DNA of 64,000 nucleotides from Aureococcus anophagefferens. Taxonomy: Eukaryota; Sar; Pelagophyceae; Pelagomonadales; Pelagomonadaceae. The DNA is taken from positions 115,355-179,354 of the forward strand of contig NW_008705570.1 in NCBI RefSeq assembly GCF_000186865.1, read 5' to 3'. The position numbers were made by a program, and so were the translations under genes. Positions 1 through 9,400 of the stretch are shown piece by piece (the first letter of the stretch is position 1; each line of letters starts with the position of its first letter). The notes under the pieces were generated by a model, which saw only the letters and a program-made list of their open reading frames with translations, made no database searches and was not told the origin of the DNA.

Positions 1-1556
1 GGCGTTGGCCTTGCCGAGCTCGTTGAGGCCCGTCCAGTACCACTCGTCCCACTCCAGGCCGGTGGCGGGGCCGACGACCCAGCCGTGGATCTCGTAGTTC
101 TCCTCGTCGCCCTCGATGGTGACCAAGTCCATGCCGGACGCCTGGCACTGGGCGCGGGCGTCCTGCCACGTGAGCCGAAACCCCACGCCGCTCACGGGGA
201 GCGCGTAGCAGCTCGATCCGGACGACCGCGTCGCCACGAAGCCCTCGATCATGTCCCAGCCCGGGCAGCTCGACGCCGGCGCCCCGGCGGGCACGTGGCC
301 CGGGTCCGCGACCGTGCAGTTGGGCCGCGCGTGGGCGTCGGCGGCCTGGTACGTGCCCCGCGGGCACCACGAGCAGCCGCCGGCGGCGTCGGCGTACGAC
401 CCGCGGCCGCAGCAGGGGCCGCCGGCCGCGCAGGCCGCCGCGGCCTCGTAAACGGCGATGCGCGAGAGGCTCGACGACGCCGCGACGATGTCCACGTCGG
501 CGTCGCCGTCCGCGTCCGCGGCGGCGACGTCGACGACGTACGCCGCGTCCGTGACGTTCCCGCCGAGCGTCCACCCGTTCTCCCACGCCCACCAGCGGAC
601 GCCCGCGGCGCCGCCAACAACAACATCCACGTCGCCGTCGCCGTCCACGTCCGCCGGCGCGACGACCGCGGGCCAGGGCTCCGCGCCGCCGGATGCCAGC
701 GCGTGTTGTGTGAAGGCGTAGCGGACGACCGTCGCGTTGTTCTCCGTCGCGTCATAGGGAAAATTCTCGAACCAGGCGACGTTCCCGAGCGCGTCGCCGA
801 CGACGACGTCCACGTCGCCGTCGCCGTCCACGTCGACGGCCGCGAGGGACGTTACATTCGCCGCCGCGGCGCCGACGGTTTCGCGGGAGACGTAGTCCGC
901 GGTGCCGTTCGCGTTGTCGAGCCAGAAGACGCTCCCGCCCTCCGCCGCGGCGAAGTCGACGTCGTCGTCGCCGTCGACGTCCACGGCGTAGACGGCGCTC
1001 CCGCCCAGCGCCGAGTAGGAGGCCCAGGAGGTGCTCGCGAAGCCGGAGCCCGCGAGGTTTTCGTCCGCCAAATTCTCGTACCACGACACGGGCCCGCCGA
1101 CGCCTCGGTGCGCCGCGACGACGTCGACGTCCGCGTCGCCGTCGACGTCCGCGGCGAAGATCGCCGCGATGCTGTCCACATGGCTCCGATGGGCTCGACG
1201 ACCCACTGGAGGTACTCGTACTCGTTCCAGGAGACGGCGGCGCTCGTCGCCGCCGCGACCTCGAGCGCGCCGTCGCCGTCGAAGTCGGCCGCGACGACGT
1301 CGACCCAGGCGGAGCCGCTCTCTAACACGTAGGTGTCGTACTCGTCCGGCAGGTCGTGGCGCCAGTTGTGCTCGTAGGAGCGCAGCCCGTACGCCCCGTC
1401 GGCCGCCGACCACACTTCGATGCGACCGTCGCCGTTGGCGTCGGCGGCGAAGATCGCGGCGACGTTCGGCGCGTAAGCGCTGACGATGCGCTCGACGAAG
1501 GCGACGCCCGCCGCCTCGGCGCAGGCCCAGGCAGCCCATGCCAGGAGACGCATCAT
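1..1556 (-). CDS. Secreted VCBS/FG-GAP repeat protein with C-type-lectin-like domain, 3' end beyond window, one frame break
   Basis: The protein starts at 1556 with a secretory signal (MMRLLAWAAWACAEA), then runs through about six FG-GAP/VCBS calcium-loop repeats of the form D-V-D-G-D-G-D-V-D-V, a Cys-rich stretch (roughly 310-430 on the DNA) and the start of a C-type-lectin-like fold (SCYALP, then WQDARAQCQASGMDLVTI and WYWTGLNELGKAN) that leaves the window at base 1. Such proteins are extracellular or surface-attached, and the lectin domain suggests carbohydrate or ice/mineral binding. The reading frame changes near 1172-1190: EPIGA is in one frame and the next repeat (DSIAAIFAADVDGD) is in another, as if one base were missing. 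Repeats on both sides are intact, so this is an assembly error or a recent lesion. It is related in design to the VCBS gene at 32.7-35.9 kb. Confidence 0.75.
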
Positions 1557-1599
1557 CGCTTCGAAGCTCCGCGTTGAACGTTCAATAACGCAGGCAAAA

Positions 1600-1609
1600 C
1601 TTCAAGTTG
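1600..1609. promoter_or_regulatory. CTTCAAGTTG element in divergent promoter
   Basis: The 10-mer CTTCAAGTTG lies in the 112-bp spacer between two divergent starts, 44 bp upstream of the VCBS/lectin start (1556, minus) and 60 bp upstream of the SnoaL-like start (1669, plus). The same word occurs at similar distances upstream of other genes here. Its function is inferred from this recurrence only. Confidence 0.45.
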
Positions 1610-1668
1610 CAGTGCTCCAGGCCTTGCCACAAGCTCTCGCAGCCCTCGACGTCGTCGTACGCGCCGTG

Positions 1669-2685
1669 ATGAAGAGCTTGCGGGCCCAGCTCGCAGCCTG
1701 CCTGCTCGCCGCCGGCGCCGGCGCCTGGATCGCGCCGTCGGCGCCGAGAAGACTTCATGCGGCCCGCGCGCACGTCGACGACGTCGTCGAGGCGCTCTTC
1801 GTCGAGAGCTCCGTCGTGGACCCGGCCCAGGTCGCCGCCGCCTGCGCCGAGGACGTCGTCTGGGACGATCGCTGCCGGCGCAAGCCCGCGCGAGGCCGCA
1901 GGGCCGTCGAGCGCATGCTCCGGGGCAAGTTCCGCAGGGGCGGCAAACTGGTCGTCGAGCGCGTCGCCGAGGCGGGCGAGGGCTCGCGGCTCGCGGGCTT
2001 CGCGTGGCGGCGCGAGGCCGACGACCTGCCCGGGGTCGGCGGCCTGCGCGGCGTGACGCTCGTCGAGTGCGACGACAGCGGAGAGATCGCGTCCGTCGTC
2101 GAGTCGAGCGAGCCGCTGCTGAAGCCGGGCAAGCTCACGGCCGACCTCTTCGCCAAGGTCTGCGCGGGGCTCCCGAAGATCACGAGCGGCGCGCATGTGC
2201 CGCGCGCGGTCGCGGGCTGCGGCGACCTGGTGGAGTACATCTGGCGCGAGGCCTACCCCGCGGGCGCGCCGCCGGCGGTCTTCGCGGAGCACTGCGGCGA
2301 GGGCATCATCTGCGAGGACCTCAACTACCGCGAGCCCTTCCTGGGCAAGCCCGCGGTCGAGGCCATGGTCGAGGAGTACGACCTCGGCGGCGTCGAGTGG
2401 ATCCTCACGCGGGCGACGACGGGCGCGCGGAGCTGCGCGTTCACGTGGCAGATCAAGCTCAAGGGCGAGGTCGCGGCCGACGGCGTCTCCTTCTACGACG
2501 GCTACCCGGTCCAGTACATCCGCGACATCCCCTCGCCCCTCGTGAAGCCCGCGCCGCTCCAACTTCTCGCCGCGCGGCTCCGCCCGAAGCTGCGCGTCTT
2601 CCGGGGCCGGCGGGCCCACTGGTGCTACGGCGACTCCGAGGAGGGCCGCCCGCTCGAGCTGGCCTGCGACGTGTCCTATAACTAG
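1669..2685 (+). CDS. Plastid-targeted protein with two SnoaL/NTF2-like domains
   Basis: The protein has 338 residues. The start at 1669 gives a signal peptide followed by GAGAW-IAPSAPRR, an ASAF-like cleavage motif with an aromatic residue and then a basic stretch, which predicts import into the complex plastid. The mature part contains two similar blocks of about 120 residues (roughly 45-150 and 175-320), each with the helix-then-curved-sheet pattern of SnoaL/NTF2-like folds (VVDPAQVAAACAEDVVWDD and PPAVFAEHCGEGIICEDLNY are equivalent segments). Proteins of this fold are either small-molecule isomerases/hydrolases or binding proteins, and nothing here identifies the ligand. It is divergent from the VCBS/lectin gene and convergent with the GNAT gene, 33 bp away. 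The family call is fairly safe; the function is unknown. Confidence 0.7.
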   Translation: MKSLRAQLAACLLAAGAGAWIAPSAPRRLHAARAHVDDVVEALFVESSVVDPAQVAAACAEDVVWDDRCRRKPARGRRAVERMLRGKFRRGGKLVVERVAEAGEGSRLAGFAWRREADDLPGVGGLRGVTLVECDDSGEIASVVESSEPLLKPGKLTADLFAKVCAGLPKITSGAHVPRAVAGCGDLVEYIWREAYPAGAPPAVFAEHCGEGIICEDLNYREPFLGKPAVEAMVEEYDLGGVEWILTRATTGARSCAFTWQIKLKGEVAADGVSFYDGYPVQYIRDIPSPLVKPAPLQLLAARLRPKLRVFRGRRAHWCYGDSEEGRPLELACDVSYN

Positions 2686-2718
2686 CCTCAATGCTGCTGC
2701 GCCGACTCGGAAGTCCTT

Positions 2719-3345
2719 TTATTGCGACGACCTGGGCTCCCGGATCATGGCCCAGTTGCGGAAGTCGCCGACGGGGCAGATCTCGTCCGCGACGACCTCG
2801 AAGCCGAGTTTTGCGTAGAAGCGCACGTTGCGCTCCTCCTGCGTGAACAACAGCACGGCGAGCTTCTCAGCGTCGGCCTCGCGCATGGCCGCGGCGAGCG
2901 CCGCCGAGCCGACGCCGCGGCCCTGGCGCGCCGGGAGCACCGTCACGCGCTCGAGCTTCGCGATCTCCCGGTCCCCGACGATCTCGCGCTCCTTGGCCTC
3001 GAACCAGCTCTTGAGCCGGAGGAGCCGCGCCGTCGCGCCGAGGCCGAAGCGGAACGGGAAGCCGAGGAAGCCCCAGCGCACGAGCACGAGCAGCGTCGGG
3101 GTCGGGGTGTTCGGCCGCTCGAAGAGGTAGAATCCAATGATTTCGCCGTCGTCCTCGACGACGCGCGCGACGCCGTGCTCCAGCGCGAACTGGTAGTTGC
3201 GCTCGAAGAGCCAGGCGAGAAATTGCTTTCTGGCGTCGTCGTCGGGCACGATTGCTGCGTAGGAGCTCGTGTTATGGAACGCAGCGGCGGAGAGCGACAC
3301 TGCGGCCGCGAGGTCGTTTTGAAGCAGCGGTCGCGTGTGCTGCAT
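2719..3345 (-). CDS. GNAT-family N-acetyltransferase
   Basis: The protein has 208 residues, starting MQHTRPLLQNDLAAAV. The acetyl-CoA-binding motif A is clear near residues 150-170 (VTVLPARQGRGVGSAALAAA, the R/Q-G-x-G-x-G/A pattern), followed by FYAKLGFEVV, the usual GNAT motif B. The N-terminal part (FHNTSSYAAIVPDDDARKQF) resembles the small plant/fungal GNATs that acetylate small molecules; the substrate cannot be told. The longer open frame upstream to 3879 was not used because it runs under the divergent oxidoreductase gene and has no domain. The start region contains a tandem duplication at 3379-3464 that may be the shared promoter. Confidence 0.8.
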   Translation of the reverse strand: MQHTRPLLQNDLAAAVSLSAAAFHNTSSYAAIVPDDDARKQFLAWLFERNYQFALEHGVARVVEDDGEIIGFYLFERPNTPTPTLLVLVRWGFLGFPFRFGLGATARLLRLKSWFEAKEREIVGDREIAKLERVTVLPARQGRGVGSAALAAAMREADAEKLAVLLFTQEERNVRFYAKLGFEVVADEICPVGDFRNWAMIREPRSSQ

Positions 3346-3378
3346 TTTTGCCTGTTGGTTTGTGACAATGGCAATGCA

Positions 3379-3464
3379 GTGATCAGCGGATGCACTGCAG
3401 CGCGTCGCGGCGCAGACGACGAGGGTGATCAGCGATGCACTGCAGCGGCGCGCAGCCGACGAGG
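3379..3464. repeat. Tandem duplication in a divergent promoter
   Basis: Two adjacent copies of a roughly 40-46 bp unit beginning GTGATCAGCG and continuing ATGCACTGCAGCG lie at 3379-3424 and 3425-3464, between the GNAT start (3345, minus) and the oxidoreductase start (3608, plus). The second copy carries small deletions. It probably duplicates promoter sequence; no protein is affected. Confidence 0.7.
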
Positions 3465-3607
3465 TGCGGCGGCGCCGAGAAGCCGCATGAGCCAATGATG
3501 ATGATGCAATGGTGCTGCTATGTTGCCATCTCGTCCTGTATTCCCATACCCGGGCAGCCTCCGTCTTCGTCGCAGCCATCGGCGGTTCCGCGTCGTCGAG
3601 GCCAACG

Positions 3608-4252
3608 ATGGCGAGCGGCTTCGAGGACATCGTCGTCGGCGTCGCCGGGACGGGCATGATGGGGCAGGCGCACGCGTACCGCTGGAGCAAGGAGGGCCTC
3701 AAGGTCGTCGTCGGCAGCCGGGACCCGAAGCGCGCGGAGGCCCTCGCGACGAAGCTCGGCGCCGGCGTCGAGGGCGGCTCGCACGCGGACATGCTCGCGA
3801 AGGCCAACTTCGTCTTCCTCTGCACGCCGCCGGGCAAGTGCCTGAGCGACTTCTTCGAGGCCCACGGCGCCGCGATCAAGGGCCGGGGCCTATGCTTCGT
3901 CGACCTCTCCGTGGCCTTCAGCCGCTACGGGTCTCCCGCGGTCCAGCCGCCGGCGCCGTTTTTCTCGACGATCGAATGGCTCAAGTCGCTCCTCGACGAC
4001 CCGTCGACGTGCTTCGTGAAGGCCTGGGCCAATCTCATGGCCCAGTCCATCTCGAAGAACCGCAAGCAGCCCGTGGAGGTCGCGGGCGACGACAAGGCCA
4101 AGGAGATCGCGTTCCGGCTCCTGAACAAGGTCGGCTTCACGCCCTGCGACTGCGGCGGCTGCGCGGACGTCCCCAAGATCGAGCCCGGGTTCCACGAGCG
4201 CCGCTGGAAGCACCCGACGCACCTCGCCTTCAACGGCGCGAACCACCCCTAA
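3608..4252 (+). CDS. NAD(P)-binding oxidoreductase of the F420-dependent NADP reductase / STEAP-like family
   Basis: The protein has 214 residues. A Rossmann nucleotide-binding motif is present at the N-terminus (VVGVAGTGMMGQAHAYRW, G-x-G-x-M-G), followed by VVVGSRDPKRAEALA, where the R after GS favours NADP(H), and FVFLCTPP, the usual third strand. A later AWANLMAQS stretch and a C-terminal Cys cluster (CDCGGC) follow. The family reduces cofactors, flavins or metal centres; the partner here is unknown. The start at MASGFED was chosen because the fold begins ten residues later. An upstream in-frame ATG-less extension to 3509 adds only non-conserved sequence. It is followed on the same strand by the BBE oxidase gene, 193 bp downstream. 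Confidence 0.7.
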   Translation: MASGFEDIVVGVAGTGMMGQAHAYRWSKEGLKVVVGSRDPKRAEALATKLGAGVEGGSHADMLAKANFVFLCTPPGKCLSDFFEAHGAAIKGRGLCFVDLSVAFSRYGSPAVQPPAPFFSTIEWLKSLLDDPSTCFVKAWANLMAQSISKNRKQPVEVAGDDKAKEIAFRLLNKVGFTPCDCGGCADVPKIEPGFHERRWKHPTHLAFNGANHP

Positions 4253-4445
4253 GGCGACCCTCTAATCTAGGGGCCCAGGGCATTGCTGTCGGCGGCGCTC
4301 ACGACACCGACTGAGGCTCGCTGTAGGCGTCTGGAGGATCGCGATTGGAGATTTCGAGCCAGCTCGAGCTGTGAGTTTCACATTCTCGGATCTGCCGCAG
4401 CGGCGCCTCGGCTTCGCGAGCTCGGCAGAAGAAGGCGCTCCGAGC

Positions 4446-6310
4446 ATGGCTCCGTCGGCCCTCGGCGCCCTCGTCGCCTTCTCGGCGGTCCTCACGACCT
4501 ACTCCTACTGTTCGCCCGGCGACGCCTGTTGGCCCGACGAGGCGGCGTGGGCGGGGCTCGAGGCCTCGCTCGAGGGCGACCTCTACGCCGTCGACGCCTC
4601 CAAGGACTACGACGAGTGTGAGAAGTGCGATTCGGACGCGTATTGCATCTCCGCGGCGGCGCACGGCATCTGCATGCACGCGCACGCGTGCGCGCACGAG
4701 TTCTGCCAGGAGCAGGCGGACTGGGACGTCGGCGACCACGTCGTCGCCGTCGCGTCCGCGGCGGACGTGTCGGCCGCGCTCGCCTTCGCGAACGCGCACG
4801 ATCTGGCGGTCTCCGTGAAGACGACCGGCCATTCTTACACCGGGTCCTCGACGGCGAAGGGGTCGCTCCTCGTCTGGACGCGCGGGCTGCCGACGCTCGG
4901 CGCCGTGACCGAGGGCGCCTGGACGGGCTCGTCGTGCGGCGACGCCGTCGACGCCGCGGCGACGCTCGAGATCGGCGGCGGCGCGACCTGGAGCGACGCC
5001 TACGCGGCGGTCGGCAACGACTAGCGCGAAGCCCGCGTCCGTGTTTTGCGTCCGTTTAGTGATTTGATTGTTTCTTTCGTAGCCACGTCGTCGGCGGCGG
5101 CGGTCTCACGGTGTCCGCGGCGGGCGGCTGGCTCCAGGGCGGCGGCCTGTCGTCGACGGCGCGGAAGTACGGCCTCGGCGTCGACAACGTGCTCCGCTTC
5201 GACGTCGTCCTCGCCGACGGCCGCGCCGTCGTCGCGGACGCGTGCTCCGAGCCCGAGCTCTTCTGGGCCCTCCGCGGCGGCGGCGGCGGCACCTTCGGCG
5301 TCGTCACGTCGGTAATCTACAAGCTCCACGAGCGTGAGACCATCGTGACCCTCGACTTCCACCTGAACACGTGGGGCGCGTTCTGGCCGGAGCAGCGCGA
5401 GAGCTTCGTCAAGTTCTGGATCCAAGAAGCCCCCACGCTCGACAATCGCTGGGGAGGCTACTGGTCGCCCTACTCTTTGAACCTGCAGTTCGTCGGATCC
5501 CGCGCCGACGCCGACGCGACGTTCCTCGACGCCTTCGACGACTGGCAGAAGGAAAACGAGGGCTGGCTCGAGTGGTGGGTCTACGACGTAGACGAGGAAC
5601 GGAGCTACTTCGACTACCGAGGCGGCGAGGACGCGATGGGGAATCCCGAGTACACCGACGCGACGGGCAGCGGCTACGAGGGCCTCAACCTCGCGTCGAG
5701 GCTCGTGCCGACGTCGTACGCCGAAGAGCGCCCCGACGACCTCCGGCGCTTGTTGATCGACCTGGTGGAGCGCAGCGGCATCGGCGGTATCTCTTACTTC
5801 TTAGGAGGCGTGACGGCCGAGGTCGGCGCGGACGAGACGAGTGTGCATCCCGCGCAGCGGACCGCTATCTTCAACATCATGTCGACGAACGACGAAGCGC
5901 ACGATATGGTGCGCGAGGCCCTGCCCAACGCGGACGGCAACGGCGTCTGCTTCAACCACCACGCGACGCTCGAGCCGGACTGGCGGAACGCCGCGTTCGG
6001 CGCCAACTACGACCGGCTGCTCGCGGCGAAGGACACGTACGATCCGGACCGCCGGTTCAACTGCTGGCACTGCGTCGGCTACCGCGGAGCCGAGATGGAG
6101 CAGGGCGACGAGGACTCGTGGACGCCCGAGCCGACGCCCGAGCCGGAACCCGAGCCCGAGCCGGAACCCGAACCTGAGCCCGAGCCCGAGCCGGAACCTG
6201 AACCCGAGCCGGAACCCGAGCCAGAACCCGCGGAGGCCGACGGCGCCCCCGGCCGCGCGGTCGCCGCCGCCGCGATCCTCGGCTCGGCCGCGCTCTTCCT
6301 CGTCGTCTGA
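4446..6310 (+). CDS. Secreted FAD-linked oxidase, berberine-bridge-enzyme type, with C-terminal membrane tail
   Basis: Two exons, 4446-5023 and 5083-6310, give 601 residues. A signal peptide ([16 protein letters not shown]) precedes an FAD_binding_4 domain: TGHSYTGSS carries the histidine that in this family bonds covalently to [13 protein letters not shown] follows, and the exon-2 part has [20 protein letters not shown] and [15 protein letters not shown]. The C-terminal BBE signature is present ([15 protein letters not shown]; family form YDPxxxFxxxQSI). A run of Pro-Glu repeats and a short hydrophobic end ([14 protein letters not shown]) follow, suggesting a membrane or GPI anchor outside the cell. 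The 59-nt intron begins GCGCG and ends TTTCGTAG; it splits codon TA|C and no GT donor preserves the frame. The family oxidises alcohols, sugars or alkaloid-like compounds; the substrate here is unknown. Confidence 0.85.
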
Positions 6311-6357
6311 ACGCAAGCACAAACCCTTCCCCCACCTGCGCAAGAAAAGCGAATTGG

Positions 6358-6403
6358 TTAGTCCATAGAAAATCCGTCGATTATCCGACGACGTTCTCCG
6401 GGC
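6358..6403 (-). pseudogene. Remnant of the 3' tip of the neighbouring HECT gene
   Basis: Bases 6358-6403 match the last bases and stop of the HECT gene at 10644-10687 almost exactly: TTAGTCCAT, then GAAAATCCG, then ACGACGTTCTCCGGG. The copy at 6358 carries an 11-base insertion (GTCGATTATCC) and an in-frame stop, and the preceding CGAATTG is also shared. It lies just downstream of the kinase-OTU gene, where the end of a HECT gene would be if that gene had once carried a HECT tail. The alternative is a short shared 3' UTR. Confidence 0.7.
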
Positions 6404-6456
6404 TGAGCCTAGGCGGGGGGAAAGGGAGAGGCATGGTCTACACTTGCCAGGGCCCT

Positions 6457-9400
6457 TTACAACGGCGCCGCGCCGGCGAGGTCCTCCTCCGGTACGATGG
6501 ACGCGTAGTGGGACTCGGCCCAGAAGGCGAGCCAGATGGTGGGCGGCGCGGTCGGCGGCGTCCGATGCTGCGGCGTCGCCTGCGGCGGCGGCGGCGGCGG
6601 CGACGATTCCAGAGCGCTCAAGACGTGGGCGACCTCCGCGTCGAATTCCCGGGGCCCCAGCGACCGCGGCGGCGGCGCGGACGGGACGGGCGGCGCCTCC
6701 GGCTGCGGAGCCTCCAGCCGCGCGCGCGGCTCGACGCGGAAGATGCCCCGCTCGTTGTAGGACGTCACGAGGCACACGACGATGCCGTAGACGTCCGCGG
6801 CGGCCTGGAGCGTCACGGCGTCGCCCCACTCGCCGTCGTTGCCCATGCGGCGCACGAAGCTCTCGAAGTCGGCGTCTTCGGCGTCCTCGACCATGCAGAA
6901 CTCGGCGTACCGCTCGGGCTCGAGGGTGAGCTGGCCGACGACGCGCTTCCGGACGGCGTCGTGGCGCTCGTCGTTGCCGCAGAGCTGGTGGGCGATGGCG
7001 CGGAACTGGCAGTTGCCGTCCGACGCGACGGCGTGTTCCCGGAGCCCAAAGTCCTGGAGGCGGTCGCGCAGCCTCTTTCGCTCGACGCCGAGGCTCTCGC
7101 TCCCGTCGCTGGAGCACCGGCTCGGGGTCGAGGGGGAGGCGTCCCCGTGCAGCAGTTCCGCGGACTCGAGCGCGCGCTTCAGGACCGTCGAGCGCTCGTA
7201 GGTCCGCATCGGCCGGACGTGGGCGTCGCCCTCCAAGAGCGGCGCGTGGTCCCAGGCGCCTTTGGTGCGCAGCCGCGGCGTCGAGGCGTCGAGACTCGCC
7301 ACGATGTCTTTGAAGCTCGGCCGGACCGACGCGTCGTGCGCCCAGCAGGCGGTCATGAGCGCGCGGACGTCCCCCGGCATCGACGGCGGCGCCTCCGGCC
7401 GCAGCCGCTGAACGACCTTGAAAATAACCTGCGGGGGCGAGAGGCCCTCCCACGGATAGCCCCGCGTCCAGATCTCGTAGAGCACCATGGCGTAGGAGTA
7501 GACGTCGCACCTTCGTGGAAGGCCTCGCCGTTCAGGTACTCCGGCGCCATGAACGCGGGCGTGCCGCAGAGCCCGGCCGTCGCGCGCGTCGCCGCGAGGT
7601 CGTCGCACTTGCTCAGGCCGAAGTCGCAGACTTTCCCGCGGCCGTCGTGGGTCAGGAGGCAGTTGAGGCTCTTGAGGTCCCGGTGCTCGATGCGCGACCG
7701 ATACAAGTAGGCCATGCCGCGCGCGACGTCCGCGGACCAGACGCGCTGGCGCTCCGCGTCGATGGCGCCATCGGCGTCGAGCGCGTCCCGCAGCGAGCCG
7801 CCCGGCAGGTATTCGAGGACGAGCCCGAGGTACGTCGGGTCGGTGGTGACGACGCCGAGGACCGCGACGATCCGCGGCGACCGGAGCCGGACCATGATCG
7901 CGAGCTCCCTGGAGAACTGGGAGAACATCCGCTGGCGGTCCGCCGCCGTCACGCCCAGTTGCGACATTTTCTTCAAGCAGACCGCCTCGCCCTGGTACTC
8001 GGCGAGATGCACGGTGCCCTGGCCGCCTCGCGCGAACGGCTCGTCCTCGACGTCGCGCAGCTCGACCTCGAATTCGGCGATGGTGCAGCTCGACGCCCGC
8101 GGCCTCGCGCCGTAGGATTCGATGTCCTTCGTCTCCTCCGTCTTGAGGATCTCCAGCGCTGTCGCCTCATCCTCGAAAACCTCTTGCTTCTCGGCGTCTC
8201 TTCGTCGCCTCACGACGACGAGCGCGACGACTGCAAAGAGCGCGCACGCTGCCGCGGCGGCACCGCTGCCGATGGTCGCCGCGTCCGTGTCTGCGCTGGA
8301 AGAGCTCGTCCCGGATTCCGTTGCGTCCGTCGCCGTCGGCGCGGCGCTCGGCGGCCGCGTCCGGGTCTCCCGCGTCGTCTCCACCGTCGACTCGGTCTCG
8401 ATGAGCGCCACGGACGCGTCGACGTCGACCGTCGCGTCGAGGTCCAGCGCGTCGCCGAAGGCGCCCGACGCGACGGCGTCGCTGAGCTCGTCGACGTAGC
8501 CGTCGTTGAGCGCCGCGGCTTTCTCGTCGTCCGTGGCCACAAAGGCGACGGTGAAGTCGACGCGCGCGGCCGCCTCGGACAGCCGGCGCCGGCGCCGCGC
8601 GGCCGCGACGCCGTCGACCGTGACGTCGTCCGCCGACGGCACGAGGGGCACGGACGCGGCGACGGCCTCGGCGAACGCGGCGACGGCCGCCGCGTCCGAC
8701 GCGAACGTCGCGGCGTCCACTCCCGTCAGGACGACGCTCGACGAGCTCGCGACGACGACGACCTCCGCGAGGAAGGCCGTCGGGGCGCGCGTCGGCCGGG
8801 GCGTCGGTTCCGGGGTCGGCGCGGGGGTGCCTTCGGGCGCCACGGCGCCCAGCGCGGTCGTCGGCGCCGCGAGGGGCGCGAGCGTCGGCGCGGCGGGCGC
8901 GTGGGGGCTTTGCGACGGCGCGGGCGTCGGCTCGGGCGACGGCGCGGGCGTGTAGCTCACCTGGAAGTCGCGGGAGTCGGCGATCGTCGCGTCGTCCGTG
9001 CAGGCGATGGTCACCGTGTAGGCGTCGGCGTTGATGTCGGCGAGCACCTCGGACTTCGCGGCGCCGTCGTTCGCCGTCGTCCGCGAGTAGGTCTCGACGC
9101 CGGCGGAGCTCACGGCGGAGACAGCGACCGTCGCGCAGGCGTCGGCGTCGCCGCGGTAGTCCCAGCGCAGCTCGCAGCGCGTCTCGGCCACGCAGGTCCA
9201 GCCGTCGCCAAAGGCCGTGATGCGCAGAAAGGACGCCGTCGGCGCGAACGTCGGCGCGAACGTCGGCTCGGCCGTCGGCGCGGGCGTCGGCTCGGGCGTG
9301 GGCTCCGGCGACGGCCCGAGCGTGGGCTCCGGGGTCGGTTCGGGCGTGGGCTCCGCGGACGGGTCGGGCGTCGGCCCGGGCGTCGGGTCTGGGGAGGGGG

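Noticed and set aside
5022..5024. In-frame TAG in the BBE oxidase as a true stop or readthrough/recoding site
   Set aside because: Splitting the codon as TA|G with a GC donor and the TTTCGTAG acceptor restores the conserved FAD domain; no recoding needs to be assumed.
6127..6232. Pro-Glu coding run as a DNA satellite
   Set aside because: It keeps the reading frame, varies between GAA and GAG codons and ends in a conserved C-terminal tail, so it is a protein stalk rather than a satellite.
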